This document shows positions 33,806 to 42,982 of a DNA stretch of 64,000 nucleotides, one piece after another. Source of the stretch: Sphingobium sp. YR768 (lineage in GTDB: Bacteria; Pseudomonadota; Alphaproteobacteria; Sphingomonadales; Sphingomonadaceae); the NCBI RefSeq assembly GCF_900111125.1, contig NZ_FOGE01000003.1:372001-436000 (forward strand), read 5' to 3'. The notes under the pieces are model-generated. The model saw nothing but the letters and a program-made list of their open reading frames with translations, ran no database searches and had not been told where the DNA came from. A program made the translations under genes and the position numbers. Every line of letters begins with the position of its first letter. Position 1 is the stretch's first letter.

Positions 33806-35080
33806 ATGACACAAACCAGCGGCATGGGCGAAATGTGGCGGCACAAGCGCGTGCTCGCGGCCAGCCTGATCGGCACGGCGGTCGAATTTTACGACTTCTA
33901 TATCTATGCCACCGCCGCCAGCCTGATCTTCCCCTTCCTCTTCTTCCCCGCCTCCTCGCCCACGGCGCAGTTGATGGCTTCCTATGGCAGCCTCGCCCTC
34001 GCCTTCTTCGCGCGCCCGGTCGGCGCGGCGGTGTTCGGCCATTATGGCGACCGCATCGGGCGCAAAGCGACGCTGGTCGCCTCGCTGATGCTGATGGGCG
34101 GCTGCACGCTGCTGATCGGCTTCCTGCCCACCTATCAGATGATCGGCTATTGGGCGCCGGCCATCCTGTGCCTGCTGCGTTTCGGTCAGGGCTTCGGCCT
34201 TGGCGGCGAATGGGGCGGCGCGGCGCTGCTGGCGGTGGAGAACGCCCCGCCCGGCTGGCGCGCGCGCTTCGGCATGTTCCCGCAGCTTGGCGCGCCGGTC
34301 GGCTTCATCGCCGCCAACGGCCTGTTCCTGATCCTGGGCGCCTTCCTGACCGACGAAGCCTTTTTCGAATGGGGCTGGCGCCTGCCCTTCATTGGCAGCG
34401 CGGTGCTGGTAATCCTGGGCCTGTGGGTCCGCCTGAAACTCACCGAAACGCCCGAATTCGCCGCCGCGCAGAAGGAAACGCCGCCACCCGCCGTGCCGCT
34501 GGCGACGCTCCTGTCCTCGCATCTGGGCGCGGCGATCGCGGGCACCTTCGCCTGCGCCGCCTGTTTCGCCGTCTATTATATCGCGACCGCCTTTGCGCTC
34601 GGCTATGGCACCACCGCGCTCAAGATCGACCGCGAAATCTTCCTCGCCATCCAGCTTGGCGCGATCCTGTTCATGGCGCTCAGCATCGTCCTGGCCGGCT
34701 GGTGGTCGGATCGGACCACGCCCACCAATGCGCTGGCATGGGGCTGCGTCGGCACCGTGCTGATGGGCCTCGTCTTCGGCCCGCTGATCGGCACGGCGGC
34801 GCTGCTGCCGATCTTCGTCGCGCTCAGTCTCGCCTTGTTCGTCATGGGCTTCATCTACGGGCCGCTCGGCGCCTATCTGCCTGCGCTCTTCCCGATCCAG
34901 TTGCGCTATACCGGCGCGTCCTTCGCCTTCAATCTGGGCGGGATCGTGGGCGGCGCGCTGGCGCCGATCGTCGCCACCTGGCTGATCGGCGTACAGGGCG
35001 TGGGCCTCGTCGGCCTCTATATGTCGGCCGCCGCGCTTATCAGCCTCGCCGGCCTGTGGTGGACCAGCCGCAAGGCCTGA
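33806..35080 (+). CDS. MFS transporter, metabolite:H+ symporter type
   Basis: This 424-residue protein has about twelve hydrophobic segments. Features of the metabolite:proton symporter group are present: LIGTAVEFYDFYIYATAASL (about residues 22-41), FGHYGDRIGRKATLV as the loop 2-3 motif, and RFGQGFGLGGEWGGAALLAVENAP. Relatives transport dicarboxylates, shikimate, proline or osmolytes, so the substrate is not assigned. The start at 33806 was preferred over 33779 because it gives the usual N-terminal length. Confidence 0.92.
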   Translation: MTQTSGMGEMWRHKRVLAASLIGTAVEFYDFYIYATAASLIFPFLFFPASSPTAQLMASYGSLALAFFARPVGAAVFGHYGDRIGRKATLVASLMLMGGCTLLIGFLPTYQMIGYWAPAILCLLRFGQGFGLGGEWGGAALLAVENAPPGWRARFGMFPQLGAPVGFIAANGLFLILGAFLTDEAFFEWGWRLPFIGSAVLVILGLWVRLKLTETPEFAAAQKETPPPAVPLATLLSSHLGAAIAGTFACAACFAVYYIATAFALGYGTTALKIDREIFLAIQLGAILFMALSIVLAGWWSDRTTPTNALAWGCVGTVLMGLVFGPLIGTAALLPIFVALSLALFVMGFIYGPLGAYLPALFPIQLRYTGASFAFNLGGIVGGALAPIVATWLIGVQGVGLVGLYMSAAALISLAGLWWTSRKA

Positions 35081-35091
35081 AGCTTTTCTTC

Positions 35092-35152
35092 TCGGCATCC
35101 TCTGCGCCTCTGCGCGAACCGGATTTGCGCGCAGAGGCGCAGAGGACGCCGA
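35092..35152. repeat. inverted repeat, possible bidirectional terminator
   Basis: Arms of about 25 bases (35092-35115 and 35128-35152, core CCTCTGCGCCTCTGCGCG) flank a 12-base loop. They lie between the MFS gene and the convergent acetyltransferase gene. Confidence 0.8.
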
Positions 35153-35173
35153 GATTTCTGTGAGCCTGCGGCG

Positions 35174-35692
35174 CTATCCGATGATCTTGCGCATCAGCAG
35201 CATCGGCACGCCCTGATCCTCAAAGTCGCGCACGCCTTCGAACCCGAAGCTGCGGTAGAGCGGCACCCCCGCCATCGTGCCCGACAGTTCGAGCGCGGCA
35301 AAGCCTTCCGCCCTCGCCGCCGCTTCGCAGAGCGAGAGGATCAGCGTGCCCACGCCCTTCCGGACATGGTCGGGATGGGTATACATCGCCCGCACCCGCG
35401 CCGGCTCGCTCGCCGGATCGAGCAGCCGGTCGTCCCGCCCGGCGCTGTGATTGCCGCCATAGGCCGTAGCCCGCCGGCTCCAGCCGCCACATCCGGCGAT
35501 CGCATCGCCATCCTGAATGACGAAATAGGTGCCATCGGCAATCAGACGGCTGTCCAGCCCCATGAAGGCATGGCTGGCCTTCACCTGTTCGTCGCTCAGA
35601 TAGCTGGATTGCAGCCGGTCGATGGCGAGCGTCATGACGGCGGACAGGGCCGCTTCGTCAGACAGGGTGGCAAGACGATGGGTCAGGGTCAT
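35174..35692 (-). CDS. GNAT family N-acetyltransferase
   Basis: This 172-residue protein has the GNAT fold: MTLTHRLATLSDEAALSAVM at the start, GGWSRRATAYGG, the acetyl-CoA motif VRAMYTHPDHVRKGVGTLILSLCEAAARAEGF (about residues 99-130) and a C-terminal LYRSFGFEGV. The acceptor cannot be told from sequence. It lies downstream of the TonB receptor on the same strand but after a terminator, so it is probably transcribed separately. Confidence 0.9.
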   Translation of the reverse strand: MTLTHRLATLSDEAALSAVMTLAIDRLQSSYLSDEQVKASHAFMGLDSRLIADGTYFVIQDGDAIAGCGGWSRRATAYGGNHSAGRDDRLLDPASEPARVRAMYTHPDHVRKGVGTLILSLCEAAARAEGFAALELSGTMAGVPLYRSFGFEGVRDFEDQGVPMLLMRKIIG

Positions 35693-35713
35693 AAAATTTG
35701 TCCTGCAACGAAA

Positions 35714-35741
35714 ACGGCCGATCCTGCAAGGGACCGGCCGT
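35714..35741 (-). terminator. intrinsic terminator after the TonB receptor gene
   Basis: On the minus strand ACGGCCGGTCC pairs with GATCGGCCGT and is followed by TTTTCG. It sits about 25 bases after the stop at 35764. Confidence 0.7.
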
Positions 35742-35763
35742 CAGTGTTTTTGTTAGGAAAAGA

Positions 35764-38439
35764 TCAGAACTTGAAGCCGACCTTCCCATACCAGAAGCCG
35801 CCGTTGAAGCCGAAGGGCGACACGTCGGGATAGATATCGCCCGTGAAGCGACCGCCGGTGGACCCATAGACCGGACCCAACGTTCCCTTGGTGTTGGAAT
35901 ATTTGTCGGGATAATTGCTGAAGAGGTTCTGCACGCCCACGCTCAACGTGAAATTGTCGTTCACCTCATAGCTGGTTTCAAAGTCGAACACGAACTCGCT
36001 GCCGAAGGTCTGCGACACCGGGCCGTCATCGGTCTGGGTATATTTGCCATACCAATTCATGCGCGCGAGCACCGAGAAGGGGCCGCTGTTCCAATTCTCG
36101 GTCAGGATGACACGGGTCTTGGGCAGGGTCTTTTCCAGCTGAGCGACGCGGACATCGGACACGATGTCGGGATCGCGGGCGATGACCTTGGTCTTGTTAT
36201 AATTGAACGCCAGCGTCGTGTTGAAACTGCCCATCGTGTCCGTCGCAAAGCGATAGCTGCCGACGACATCGACACCCTGCGTCCGCGTGTCGAAGGCATT
36301 GGTCAGGAACTGCACTTCGTTGACGGTGGCATAGTTGGCCAGCCCCAGCGACTGGAGCGTGGGCCGCTGCGCGTCGGTGATTTCAAAGGTGCCGGACGTG
36401 CCGATCCGGTCCTTCACCTTGATGTTATAATAGTCGATCGACAGCGTAAAACCGGGTGCTGGCGTGAACACGGTGCCGAGCGAGAAGCTGACCGATTCTT
36501 CGGGCTTCAATGGCGTCGCGCCCAGGAAAGCCGCGACCGGGCTGGTGACCGGCAAAGTCATGGATTCGATCGCGTTGGGATTGCCGGGGTTGAAGCCGGT
36601 CGCGATGCTGCTGCTGTTGACCTGGCCCGGTGTCGGCGCGCGGAAGCCCGTCGCCACCGTGCCGCGCAGGGCGACGATATCGGGAACGACGGCATAGCGG
36701 GCCGAGAATTTACCGGTGGTGGAATTGCCGAAGTCGGACAGATGCTCATAACGGCCAGCGATACCGAAGGAGAGCTGTTCGGTGACGTCCCCTTCGATGT
36801 CGATATACAGCCCCTTTGAATTGCGGCTGCTTTCGCCGGCAATGGCAGGTCCGTAACCGGGGAACCCGTTGGCGCCGACCGGCAAGGTGACCGAAAGTTG
36901 CGACCCGTCCGCATTCAATACGGGCGTGCCGTCCTGATGGAAGACAAGGTTGCCGGTATATTGTCCGATCGCATAGGAAGCCGCGTCGCCCAGGCCCAGT
37001 TCATAGGATTCGCGGAAATACTGCCCGCCAAAGGCGATGGTGACGGGACTGGCAAAACCGACTTCCCAAGGATAGCTGAAGTCCGCGTTGACCAGCGTTT
37101 CGCGCTGTTCCAGCTTGCCCAGATAGAATTCGGTGGGGGACGTGATACCCAGCGACGGGTTCATCGTGCCGTTCATCGTGTAACGCAGCGTCGATTGGCC
37201 ATAGCTGCCCGAAATGTCGTAGTTCAGGCCGAAACCCAATTTGCCCTTGTAACCGACCGTGCCGGAAATATCGTCGATCTTGCCGAAAAAGATCGGCGTG
37301 AAACCGCCGGGATAGACGCAGCTCCAGTTCTGGACCAGCGGGTCGGAACAGGTCGCAACCTTGGTATAGTCGCGCGTCGTGACTTCATAATCGTTGGGCG
37401 CATAGACGTTACCGCCCGCAGCGCCTGTCTGGATGCCCGGCCGCGTATTGTCGAAATCGGTGAAATAATCGTTGAAAATGCCGTTCTTGCCGAAGCTGTT
37501 GCCTTCGATATCGACACCGGAGGTGTCGACCGACTGGCGATAGTTGAAACTTTCCTCCTGGAAGCTGTGACCATAATTGCCGAAGAAGTAGATGCTGCTG
37601 TCGTCACCCAGATCGAACCCGCCATTGACGAAGAAGCGGTAGGATTCCATCTTCGGATTGCCGTAGCGCTGCGCCAGCTTGGGCACGCCGATGGTCGGCT
37701 GCTCCTGCGCCAGCAGATGGGCGCCCGCGCGCGTCACGCCACGGCTGGTCTTGCCCGCATTCACATATTCGCCGCTGATGTTGATGAAGCCGCTGTCGCC
37801 CAGTTTGAAGCCGCCGTTCAGGGCGAGCTGATAATCTTCGCCATCGCCCCGATAATATTGGCCATAGCGGGCATAGCCCGAAATGCCGTCCGTATCATCG
37901 CGCAAGGTCATGTTGATGACCCCGGCGATCGCGTCCGACCCATATTGCGCCGAAGCGCCGTCGCGCAGCACTTCAACCGCACGGACCGCAATCGCGGGCA
38001 CCTGCGCCAGATCGGCGGAATGGGCGCCAGCCGATTGGGCGTTGGCGCCGATCTGCACCAGGGCGGAACGGTGCATCCGCTTGCCGTTTATCAGGACCAG
38101 CGTCTGGTCAGGCGCCAGGCCGCGCAGGTTGGGGGGACGGACGAAGGACGAGCCGTCGCCTATGGCGTAGCGCGCGACCGAGAAGGAAGGAACGAGGTTC
38201 TGGATCACCTGGTTCATGTCGGCCGTGCCCTGCTTTTGCAGTTCAACGCCCGAATAGACGTCGATCGGCGTGGGCGATTCCGCCACGGTGCGATCGGTAC
38301 GGCGCGTGCCGGTCACGATGATGGTCTGGCCCGGTTCGGCGGCTGCGGCCTGCGGCGGCGCATCCTGCGCAAGAACAGGTGCAGTATAGAGAAGAGAAAC
38401 AGCAATGGCGCTGCGCGAAATCAGACCCTTATACTTCAT
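35764..38439 (-). CDS. TonB-dependent receptor, large substrate type
   Basis: The 891-residue protein (from the ATG at 38439) has a signal peptide (MKYKGLISRSAIAVSLLYTAPVLAQ), a TonB box (QTIIVTGTRR), a plug (ELQKQGTADMNQVIQNLVPSFSVARYAIGDGSSFVRPPNLRGLAPDQTLVLINGKRMH; EVLRDGASAQYGSDAIAGVINM) and a barrel ending GFNGGFWYGKVGFKF. Its size fits the group that imports large substrates such as plant polymers, haem or oligosaccharides. No partner genes are adjacent, so the ligand is unknown. A weak upstream start at 38490 is possible. Confidence 0.92.
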   Translation of the reverse strand: MKYKGLISRSAIAVSLLYTAPVLAQDAPPQAAAAEPGQTIIVTGTRRTDRTVAESPTPIDVYSGVELQKQGTADMNQVIQNLVPSFSVARYAIGDGSSFVRPPNLRGLAPDQTLVLINGKRMHRSALVQIGANAQSAGAHSADLAQVPAIAVRAVEVLRDGASAQYGSDAIAGVINMTLRDDTDGISGYARYGQYYRGDGEDYQLALNGGFKLGDSGFINISGEYVNAGKTSRGVTRAGAHLLAQEQPTIGVPKLAQRYGNPKMESYRFFVNGGFDLGDDSSIYFFGNYGHSFQEESFNYRQSVDTSGVDIEGNSFGKNGIFNDYFTDFDNTRPGIQTGAAGGNVYAPNDYEVTTRDYTKVATCSDPLVQNWSCVYPGGFTPIFFGKIDDISGTVGYKGKLGFGLNYDISGSYGQSTLRYTMNGTMNPSLGITSPTEFYLGKLEQRETLVNADFSYPWEVGFASPVTIAFGGQYFRESYELGLGDAASYAIGQYTGNLVFHQDGTPVLNADGSQLSVTLPVGANGFPGYGPAIAGESSRNSKGLYIDIEGDVTEQLSFGIAGRYEHLSDFGNSTTGKFSARYAVVPDIVALRGTVATGFRAPTPGQVNSSSIATGFNPGNPNAIESMTLPVTSPVAAFLGATPLKPEESVSFSLGTVFTPAPGFTLSIDYYNIKVKDRIGTSGTFEITDAQRPTLQSLGLANYATVNEVQFLTNAFDTRTQGVDVVGSYRFATDTMGSFNTTLAFNYNKTKVIARDPDIVSDVRVAQLEKTLPKTRVILTENWNSGPFSVLARMNWYGKYTQTDDGPVSQTFGSEFVFDFETSYEVNDNFTLSVGVQNLFSNYPDKYSNTKGTLGPVYGSTGGRFTGDIYPDVSPFGFNGGFWYGKVGFKF

Positions 38440-38696
38440 CAAAAAGCCCCCTTTTTGCTCTTTTACAGAGGCCTTTTTCGTCATCCCCATCCTATTTTAT
38501 TATTAAATTGTTCGAGCTGCAAAATCCCCCAGCCGAAACTGAAAGTTTCAGCGCAACTACAATCTGTAACAATTGGAAACGGAAGGCTGACATAAATCCA
38601 CCATCAACAAAATGGCCCTTTTTGCCGCAGCGCAAAATCTTTCGCACGGGGCAAAGCCGGACAACCGTCAAACTTTGTCAAATCCTTGTAACATAA
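38440..38696. promoter_or_regulatory. AT-richer promoter region of the TonB receptor with palindromes
   Basis: No gene is visible. The palindromes GAAACT-GAA-AGTTTC (38535-38549) and CTGAAA-G-TTTCAG (38539-38551) overlap. Downstream in the plus direction, GTCAAA occurs twice at a ten-base period (near 38665). They may be operators for the receptor gene, but no regulator is identified. Confidence 0.4.
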
Positions 38697-38729
38697 CGAA
38701 AAAGGCGGCGACCCTGGAGGTCGCCGCCT
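38697..38729 (-). terminator. intrinsic terminator after rplS
   Basis: On the minus strand GGCGGCGACC and GGTCGCCGCC form a 10-bp stem around a 5-base loop, followed by TTTTTCG. It lies about 70 bases after the rplS stop. Confidence 0.9.
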
Positions 38730-38797
38730 GTATCTTTTTTACAACTGTCAAGAAGCGTCGTTAACCGCTCACCTTTGTGCAGTTAACCCCCTTGCTA

Positions 38798-39163
38798 TCA
38801 GCCCTCGCGGTTGTCGCGGCGCTCGGCAATACGGGCGCGCTTGCCGGTGCGGCCGCGCAGATAGTAGAGCTTCGCACGACGCACGACGCCACGACGGACG
38901 ACAGTGATCGAATCGAGGTTGGGCGAATAGAGCGGAAACACACGCTCCACGCCTTCGCCGAACGAAATCTTGCGCACGGTGAAGTTGGAACCCATGCCCT
39001 TGTTCGAACGGGCGATGCACACGCCTTCATAGTTCTGAACGCGGCTGCGCTCGCCTTCGATGACCTTCACGCCGACGCGCAGGGTGTCGCCGGGACGAAA
39101 ATCGGGGATATCCTTGGCGAGGGCGGCAATGCTTTCCGCCTCGATCTGCTGGATGATGTTCAT
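38798..39163 (-). CDS. rplS: 50S ribosomal protein L19
   Basis: The 121-residue L19 lies at the 30S-50S interface. [56 protein letters not shown] and the [52 protein letters not shown] block are hallmarks. It is six bases downstream of trmD on the same strand and ends with a strong terminator. Confidence 0.98.
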   Translation of the reverse strand: MNIIQQIEAESIAALAKDIPDFRPGDTLRVGVKVIEGERSRVQNYEGVCIARSNKGMGSNFTVRKISFGEGVERVFPLYSPNLDSITVVRRGVVRRAKLYYLRGRTGKRARIAERRDNREG

Positions 39164-39169
39164 GTAACG

Positions 39170-39907
39170 TCAGTCCTTGGTCTTTTGCTGCGCACCAGAG
39201 GGCGAACGGTCCCGAACGCCGATATGACGTTCCCAAAGGTCCGGCCGCCTTAGCCGTGTATCTGCCTCCGCCTGGTGTTTCCGCCAGGCGGCGATCTTCG
39301 CATGATCCCCCGATCGCAACACTTGCGGGATCGCACGACCCTCCCATTCCACCGGGCGGGTATAATGCGGATATTCGAGCAGCCCCGTTTCAAAGGACTC
39401 TTCGACTCCGCTGGAAGCCGCGCCCATTACACCGGGAAGCAGGCGAACACAAGCATCGAGCAGCAGCAAAGCCGCCATTTCCCCGCCCGACAATATGATG
39501 TCGCCCATGCTGACCTGCTCGATCGGGCGCGCGTCGAAGATTCGCTCGTCAAACCCCTCGAACCGGCCGCACAAGATGGTCGCGCCCGGCCCCATCGCCA
39601 GTTCGCGCACGCGGCCTTGCGTGATCGGCTTGCCGCGCGGCGTCATCGCCAGCACCGGCAGATCGGGCCGCTTGTCCAGCGCATGGTCGACTGCCTGCGC
39701 CAATATGTCCGCGCGCAGCACCATGCCCGCGCCGCCGCCCGCGGGCGTATCGTCCACGGTGCGATGCCGGTCAGCCGCGAAATCGCGAATATGGATCGGG
39801 TCGCAGGTCCATTTGCCATCTGCCAGCGCCCGCCCGGCCAGCGACACGCCCAGCGGCCCCGGGAACATCTCCGGATAGAGGGTCAGGATTTGCGCCGTGA
39901 AGCTCAT
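39170..39907 (-). CDS. trmD: tRNA (guanine(37)-N1)-methyltransferase
   Basis: TrmD methylates G37 next to the anticodon of several tRNAs. The 245-residue protein has [50 protein letters not shown] and the knot segment [19 protein letters not shown]. The start at 39907 was chosen by the standard N-terminus. In most bacteria rimM precedes trmD directly. Here other genes lie between them. Confidence 0.97.
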   Translation of the reverse strand: MSFTAQILTLYPEMFPGPLGVSLAGRALADGKWTCDPIHIRDFAADRHRTVDDTPAGGGAGMVLRADILAQAVDHALDKRPDLPVLAMTPRGKPITQGRVRELAMGPGATILCGRFEGFDERIFDARPIEQVSMGDIILSGGEMAALLLLDACVRLLPGVMGAASSGVEESFETGLLEYPHYTRPVEWEGRAIPQVLRSGDHAKIAAWRKHQAEADTRLRRPDLWERHIGVRDRSPSGAQQKTKD

Positions 39908-40188
39908 TTGCGCCGCCGCGCGCGCAGTCGCGCCGCCGAAAAGCCACCCGCCACGCAGATGATGCCGCAAACCAGCAGGGTCAGCCCCAGTTGCAGCAAC
40001 AGATCGGACCAGGGATCGCCCCGATGCTGCATCGCCGGCAGGATGAACAGCAACGGCATAGGCAGGACCAGCGCCAGCGCGGTCACAGCCTTGATCCGCA
40101 TGGACCATGTCACGGTCCACAGGCGCCAGCCTGCCGCGACAAGGAACAGCAGATAGGCGCCAAGCATGATTTGCGGAATGATGGGCAT
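39904..40188 (-). CDS. small membrane protein of unknown function
   Basis: The 94-residue protein has about three hydrophobic segments ([55 protein letters not shown]) and a basic C-terminus (ARLRARRRK). No family recognised. It overlaps trmD by four bases, so it is probably translated with trmD. It is absent from the canonical ribosomal operon. Confidence 0.6.
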   Translation of the reverse strand: MPIIPQIMLGAYLLFLVAAGWRLWTVTWSMRIKAVTALALVLPMPLLFILPAMQHRGDPWSDLLLQLGLTLLVCGIICVAGGFSAARLRARRRK

Positions 40189-40283
40189 GACCGGCGCTTA
40201 GAGCGATTTCCAGCCAGATGGAACATCTGACGATCAGAAATCGCGGAAATCAAAGATCATTGATACGGGCCGCAGCGTCCAGA

Positions 40284-41786
40284 TCAGGGCGCCTTGATCG
40301 CGATCTTGAATTCCTGAATCTGCGCCGTCGTGGTGGGCGCCAGCAGGATGGTGCCGGCCACCCGCCCCTTCTCGCACGACCAGGTGAAGCTGCCGGACAG
40401 ATTGCCTGTCGCCGTGACGGGCGCGTCAGTCTTACACGCACCAACCTCCCCCTTCAGCGTCGCCAGCTTCTTCGCCCAACTGTCCACATCGCCGTCCATC
40501 AGGAAGTTCATCGCCAGATGATCCCGCGCCACGCCGACCGTGCCTGCCGCATAGATGCGCCCGGCCGCCGCATAGCCATCGGCCAGCAGCGGCGTGACCG
40601 GCACGGTCCGGGCGATCAGCGCGCCCGCCTGCTTCAACGCCACCGCCGCGTCCCAGGCCGCCCCTGCGCCGCCATTATAGGTGCGGTTGGTGAAGACGAA
40701 GATGCCCACGCCATAATCCGGCATCAGCATCACATGGCTGCCATAGCCCGGATAGCCCCCGCCATGCGCCAGCGTGAGGCCCAGATCGCAATCCTGCGCG
40801 ATCCGCATCGCAAAGCCATAGGCCGCCGCCTGCTTGCACGCCGTCGCCCCGCTCTTGCCATTGCGCGCCGCGACCGTCAGGAAATTGCTCCCCTCCGCCA
40901 GCATCCGCACCGCCGACCGCGACACCGGCCCGCCATCCGCATCGTCGCGCGCTGGCCAGGCCGACAGCAGGAAGGCGACCCAGCGCGCATAGTCATTGGC
41001 GCTGGTCTGCAATCCCCCCATCGCCCCAAAGGCGCCATCAGCCATGTCCGGTTCGGGCGTCCACCGCCCCTCTTCCCAGCGATAGCCCAGCGCCCTGCGC
41101 TCCAGCGGCCACTCGCCGACCGCATAACCGCTCGACGTCATGCCCAGCGGCGCCAGCAGACTGCACTCCACATAATGGCGATAGGGCGCGCCGCTAACAT
41201 TGGCGATGATCCGCCCCAGCAGCGCATAACCGAAATTGCTATATTCATAGCGGCTGCCCGGCGCGGTGCTGAACGGCACGCCAGCGGCCAGCATCTTCGT
41301 GAAATCCTCCTGCGGCAAGGGCGTCTGCCGGTCGCCCCAGGGATTATCGTCGACAAAGCCCGCACTATGGGTCAGCAGATCACGGATGCGAATATGCGGA
41401 CTATCCTTGGTCGGATAGGTCCATCCCCGCATTTCCGGCACATAGGTTTCAGCCAGATCGTCGAGCGACAATTTGCCTTCATCGCGCAGTTTCAGGATCG
41501 ACAACGCCGTGAACGCCTTGGTCATGGAAGCGATGCGGAACAGGCTGTCAGCCGTCACCGGCCGCTTCTTCGCCAGATCCTGCACGCCAAACCCCTTGGC
41601 GTGGATCAGGCGGCCATTGGCGACGATGCCATAGACCAGCCCCGGCGCATGACTGTCGACCCGATAATCAGCAAACAGCTTGTCGATCTCGGGGATGGCG
41701 GCGGCGATCTTCTTTTCATCGGCCGCTTTGGCCGTCGCGGGAAGAACGGCCAGAAGCAGCAGCAAGGCAAAGAAGCGTCGCGTCAC
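40284..41786 (-). CDS. serine hydrolase, class C beta-lactamase-related
   Basis: The 500-residue periplasmic enzyme has a signal peptide (MTRRFFALLLLLAVLPATAKA), the catalytic SMTK tetrad (Ser-87, Lys-90), the YSN triad (Tyr-182) and a HGGGYPGYGS motif near residue 360. These define the beta-lactamase/transpeptidase-like fold shared by AmpC, esterases and D-amino-acid peptidases. A C-terminal extension of about 120 residues has no clear match. It may be an esterase or peptidase and need not act on beta-lactams. It overlaps the PIN toxin by four bases. Confidence 0.88.
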   Translation of the reverse strand: MTRRFFALLLLLAVLPATAKAADEKKIAAAIPEIDKLFADYRVDSHAPGLVYGIVANGRLIHAKGFGVQDLAKKRPVTADSLFRIASMTKAFTALSILKLRDEGKLSLDDLAETYVPEMRGWTYPTKDSPHIRIRDLLTHSAGFVDDNPWGDRQTPLPQEDFTKMLAAGVPFSTAPGSRYEYSNFGYALLGRIIANVSGAPYRHYVECSLLAPLGMTSSGYAVGEWPLERRALGYRWEEGRWTPEPDMADGAFGAMGGLQTSANDYARWVAFLLSAWPARDDADGGPVSRSAVRMLAEGSNFLTVAARNGKSGATACKQAAAYGFAMRIAQDCDLGLTLAHGGGYPGYGSHVMLMPDYGVGIFVFTNRTYNGGAGAAWDAAVALKQAGALIARTVPVTPLLADGYAAAGRIYAAGTVGVARDHLAMNFLMDGDVDSWAKKLATLKGEVGACKTDAPVTATGNLSGSFTWSCEKGRVAGTILLAPTTTAQIQEFKIAIKAP

Positions 41787-42181
41787 CGTGTCCAGTCCTC
41801 CATTTTCAAACCGGGGATATCGACAAAGTCCTTTGGATTGCGCGTCACCAGCACCATGGCCAGCGCAAGCGCATGGGCGCCGATCAGACGATCGAAACTG
41901 TTTCGGCGAACGCCTGCCTGCCGCACAACCTCGGCGTAAACGCGCGTAGCCGCATCATCGAAAGGCGCGACACGCAGCAGGGACAGGAAACTGTCGATCC
42001 GTCGCCCGTCTGCACCCGGCTCGCTCGACGATCGGTTGCCCACCCGCAATTCGCCGGCCGTCACGGCAGAAACGGTCAATGCACCGAATGACCCGGCCAT
42101 GCGATCGGCCAGAACCGCACTGCGTCCCAGCAGAAAGTCGATGCAGACATTGGTATCGAGCAGATAGGCAGGCGCGGTCAT
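41783..42181 (-). CDS. vapC: PIN-domain toxin, VapC family
   Basis: This 132-residue RNase begins MTAPAYLLDTNVCIDFLLG with the first catalytic Asp. A second acidic position is in TAGELRVG and a third in SFDRLIGAHALALAMVLVTRNPKDF. It overlaps the upstream antitoxin by four bases and the serine hydrolase by four. It belongs to a different PIN subgroup from the toxin at 7866 and is paired with an AbrB-like antitoxin. Confidence 0.93.
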   Translation of the reverse strand: MTAPAYLLDTNVCIDFLLGRSAVLADRMAGSFGALTVSAVTAGELRVGNRSSSEPGADGRRIDSFLSLLRVAPFDDAATRVYAEVVRQAGVRRNSFDRLIGAHALALAMVLVTRNPKDFVDIPGLKMEDWTR

Positions 42182-42450
42182 GCGGCCTCCGTCGCACCGC
42201 CATTGTCGCTCCAGTCACGCCCCTCCTGGCTGATGTCGCCCCGGCCATCGGCCATGAAGCCGGCAGACATGCTGCCATAAAGCCCCATCAATATATCGCG
42301 CGAACGATCTTGCTTCCAGAAGGAGAAACTGCCGTCATCATGCGGGACGACCATGACCTCTTCCCCATCGGACAGGCCCAATGTACGCGGCAGGCGCAAA
42401 GCCAGACTGTTGCCCGACTTGAAGACCTTGGCTTTATATTCTTCGCCCAT
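42178..42450 (-). CDS. vapB: AbrB/SpoVT-like antitoxin, VapB type
   Basis: The 90-residue protein has the swapped-hairpin AbrB domain KAKVFKSGNSLALRLPRTLGLSDGEEVMVV (residues 6-35) and a C-terminal tail that should neutralise VapC. It is transcribed first, with the GTATATAC operator-like repeats just upstream. Confidence 0.92.
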   Translation of the reverse strand: MGEEYKAKVFKSGNSLALRLPRTLGLSDGEEVMVVPHDDGSFSFWKQDRSRDILMGLYGSMSAGFMADGRGDISQEGRDWSDNGGATEAA

Positions 42451-42460
42451 GGCGCAGACT

Positions 42461-42483
42461 CCGTATATACGGAGCGTATATAC
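42461..42483 (-). promoter_or_regulatory. GTATATAC repeats upstream of vapB
   Basis: GTATATAC occurs at 42463-42470 (inside CCGTATATACGG) and at 42476-42483, 13 bases apart. Each copy is palindromic. They end at the rimM stop codon and start about 10 bases before vapB. This is the expected position for an autoregulatory VapBC operator. Confidence 0.65.
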
Positions 42484-42977
42484 TATTCCGCGAACGCCGC
42501 GTCAATCACGGCCCCGTCCTCGCTCAGCGTCACGACATGCATGGGCGCCATGAAGCGCTTGCCGGGCTTGTCGCCTACGGAGGGCCGCTGAACCTCGATA
42601 ATATCGCCCGCGCCGAAATTCTCGACCGCGACGATCTCACCCAGCGCTTCGCCGGTGCTGGAGGTGCAGGACAGGCCGATCAGGTCGGCATGATAATATT
42701 CGCCCTCGCCCAGTTCGGGCAGGGCGGAACGGGGCACGGTCAGTTCCGTGCCGCGCATGGCCTCGGCCGCGCTCCGGTCGCCAATCTCGGCGAAACGGGC
42801 GACCGCGCCATTGGAGCCGGGGCGCAGCGACTTCAACGTCAGCATGCGCCCCGCCACATCGAAGCCCTTGTAGCTTTTGAGGCTTTCCACCCCTTCGCCA
42901 AAGAGCTTCAGACGGACTTCGCCCGCCACGCCATGCGCGCCGATGATGACGGCGAGAGTGACGGGCTTGTCGGTCAA
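42483..42977 (-). CDS. rimM: ribosome maturation factor RimM
   Basis: RimM helps assemble the 30S head. The 164-residue protein has the N-terminal RimM domain (MTDKPVTLAVIIGAHGVAGEVRLKLFGEG) and the C-terminal PRC barrel (EYYHADLIGLSC, GEIVAVENFGAGDIIEVQR, FMAPMHVVTL). rpsP lies five bases upstream. trmD, its usual next gene, is 2.5 kb away beyond an insertion. Confidence 0.95.
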   Translation of the reverse strand: MTDKPVTLAVIIGAHGVAGEVRLKLFGEGVESLKSYKGFDVAGRMLTLKSLRPGSNGAVARFAEIGDRSAAEAMRGTELTVPRSALPELGEGEYYHADLIGLSCTSSTGEALGEIVAVENFGAGDIIEVQRPSVGDKPGKRFMAPMHVVTLSEDGAVIDAAFAE

Positions 42978-42982
42978 GATGC

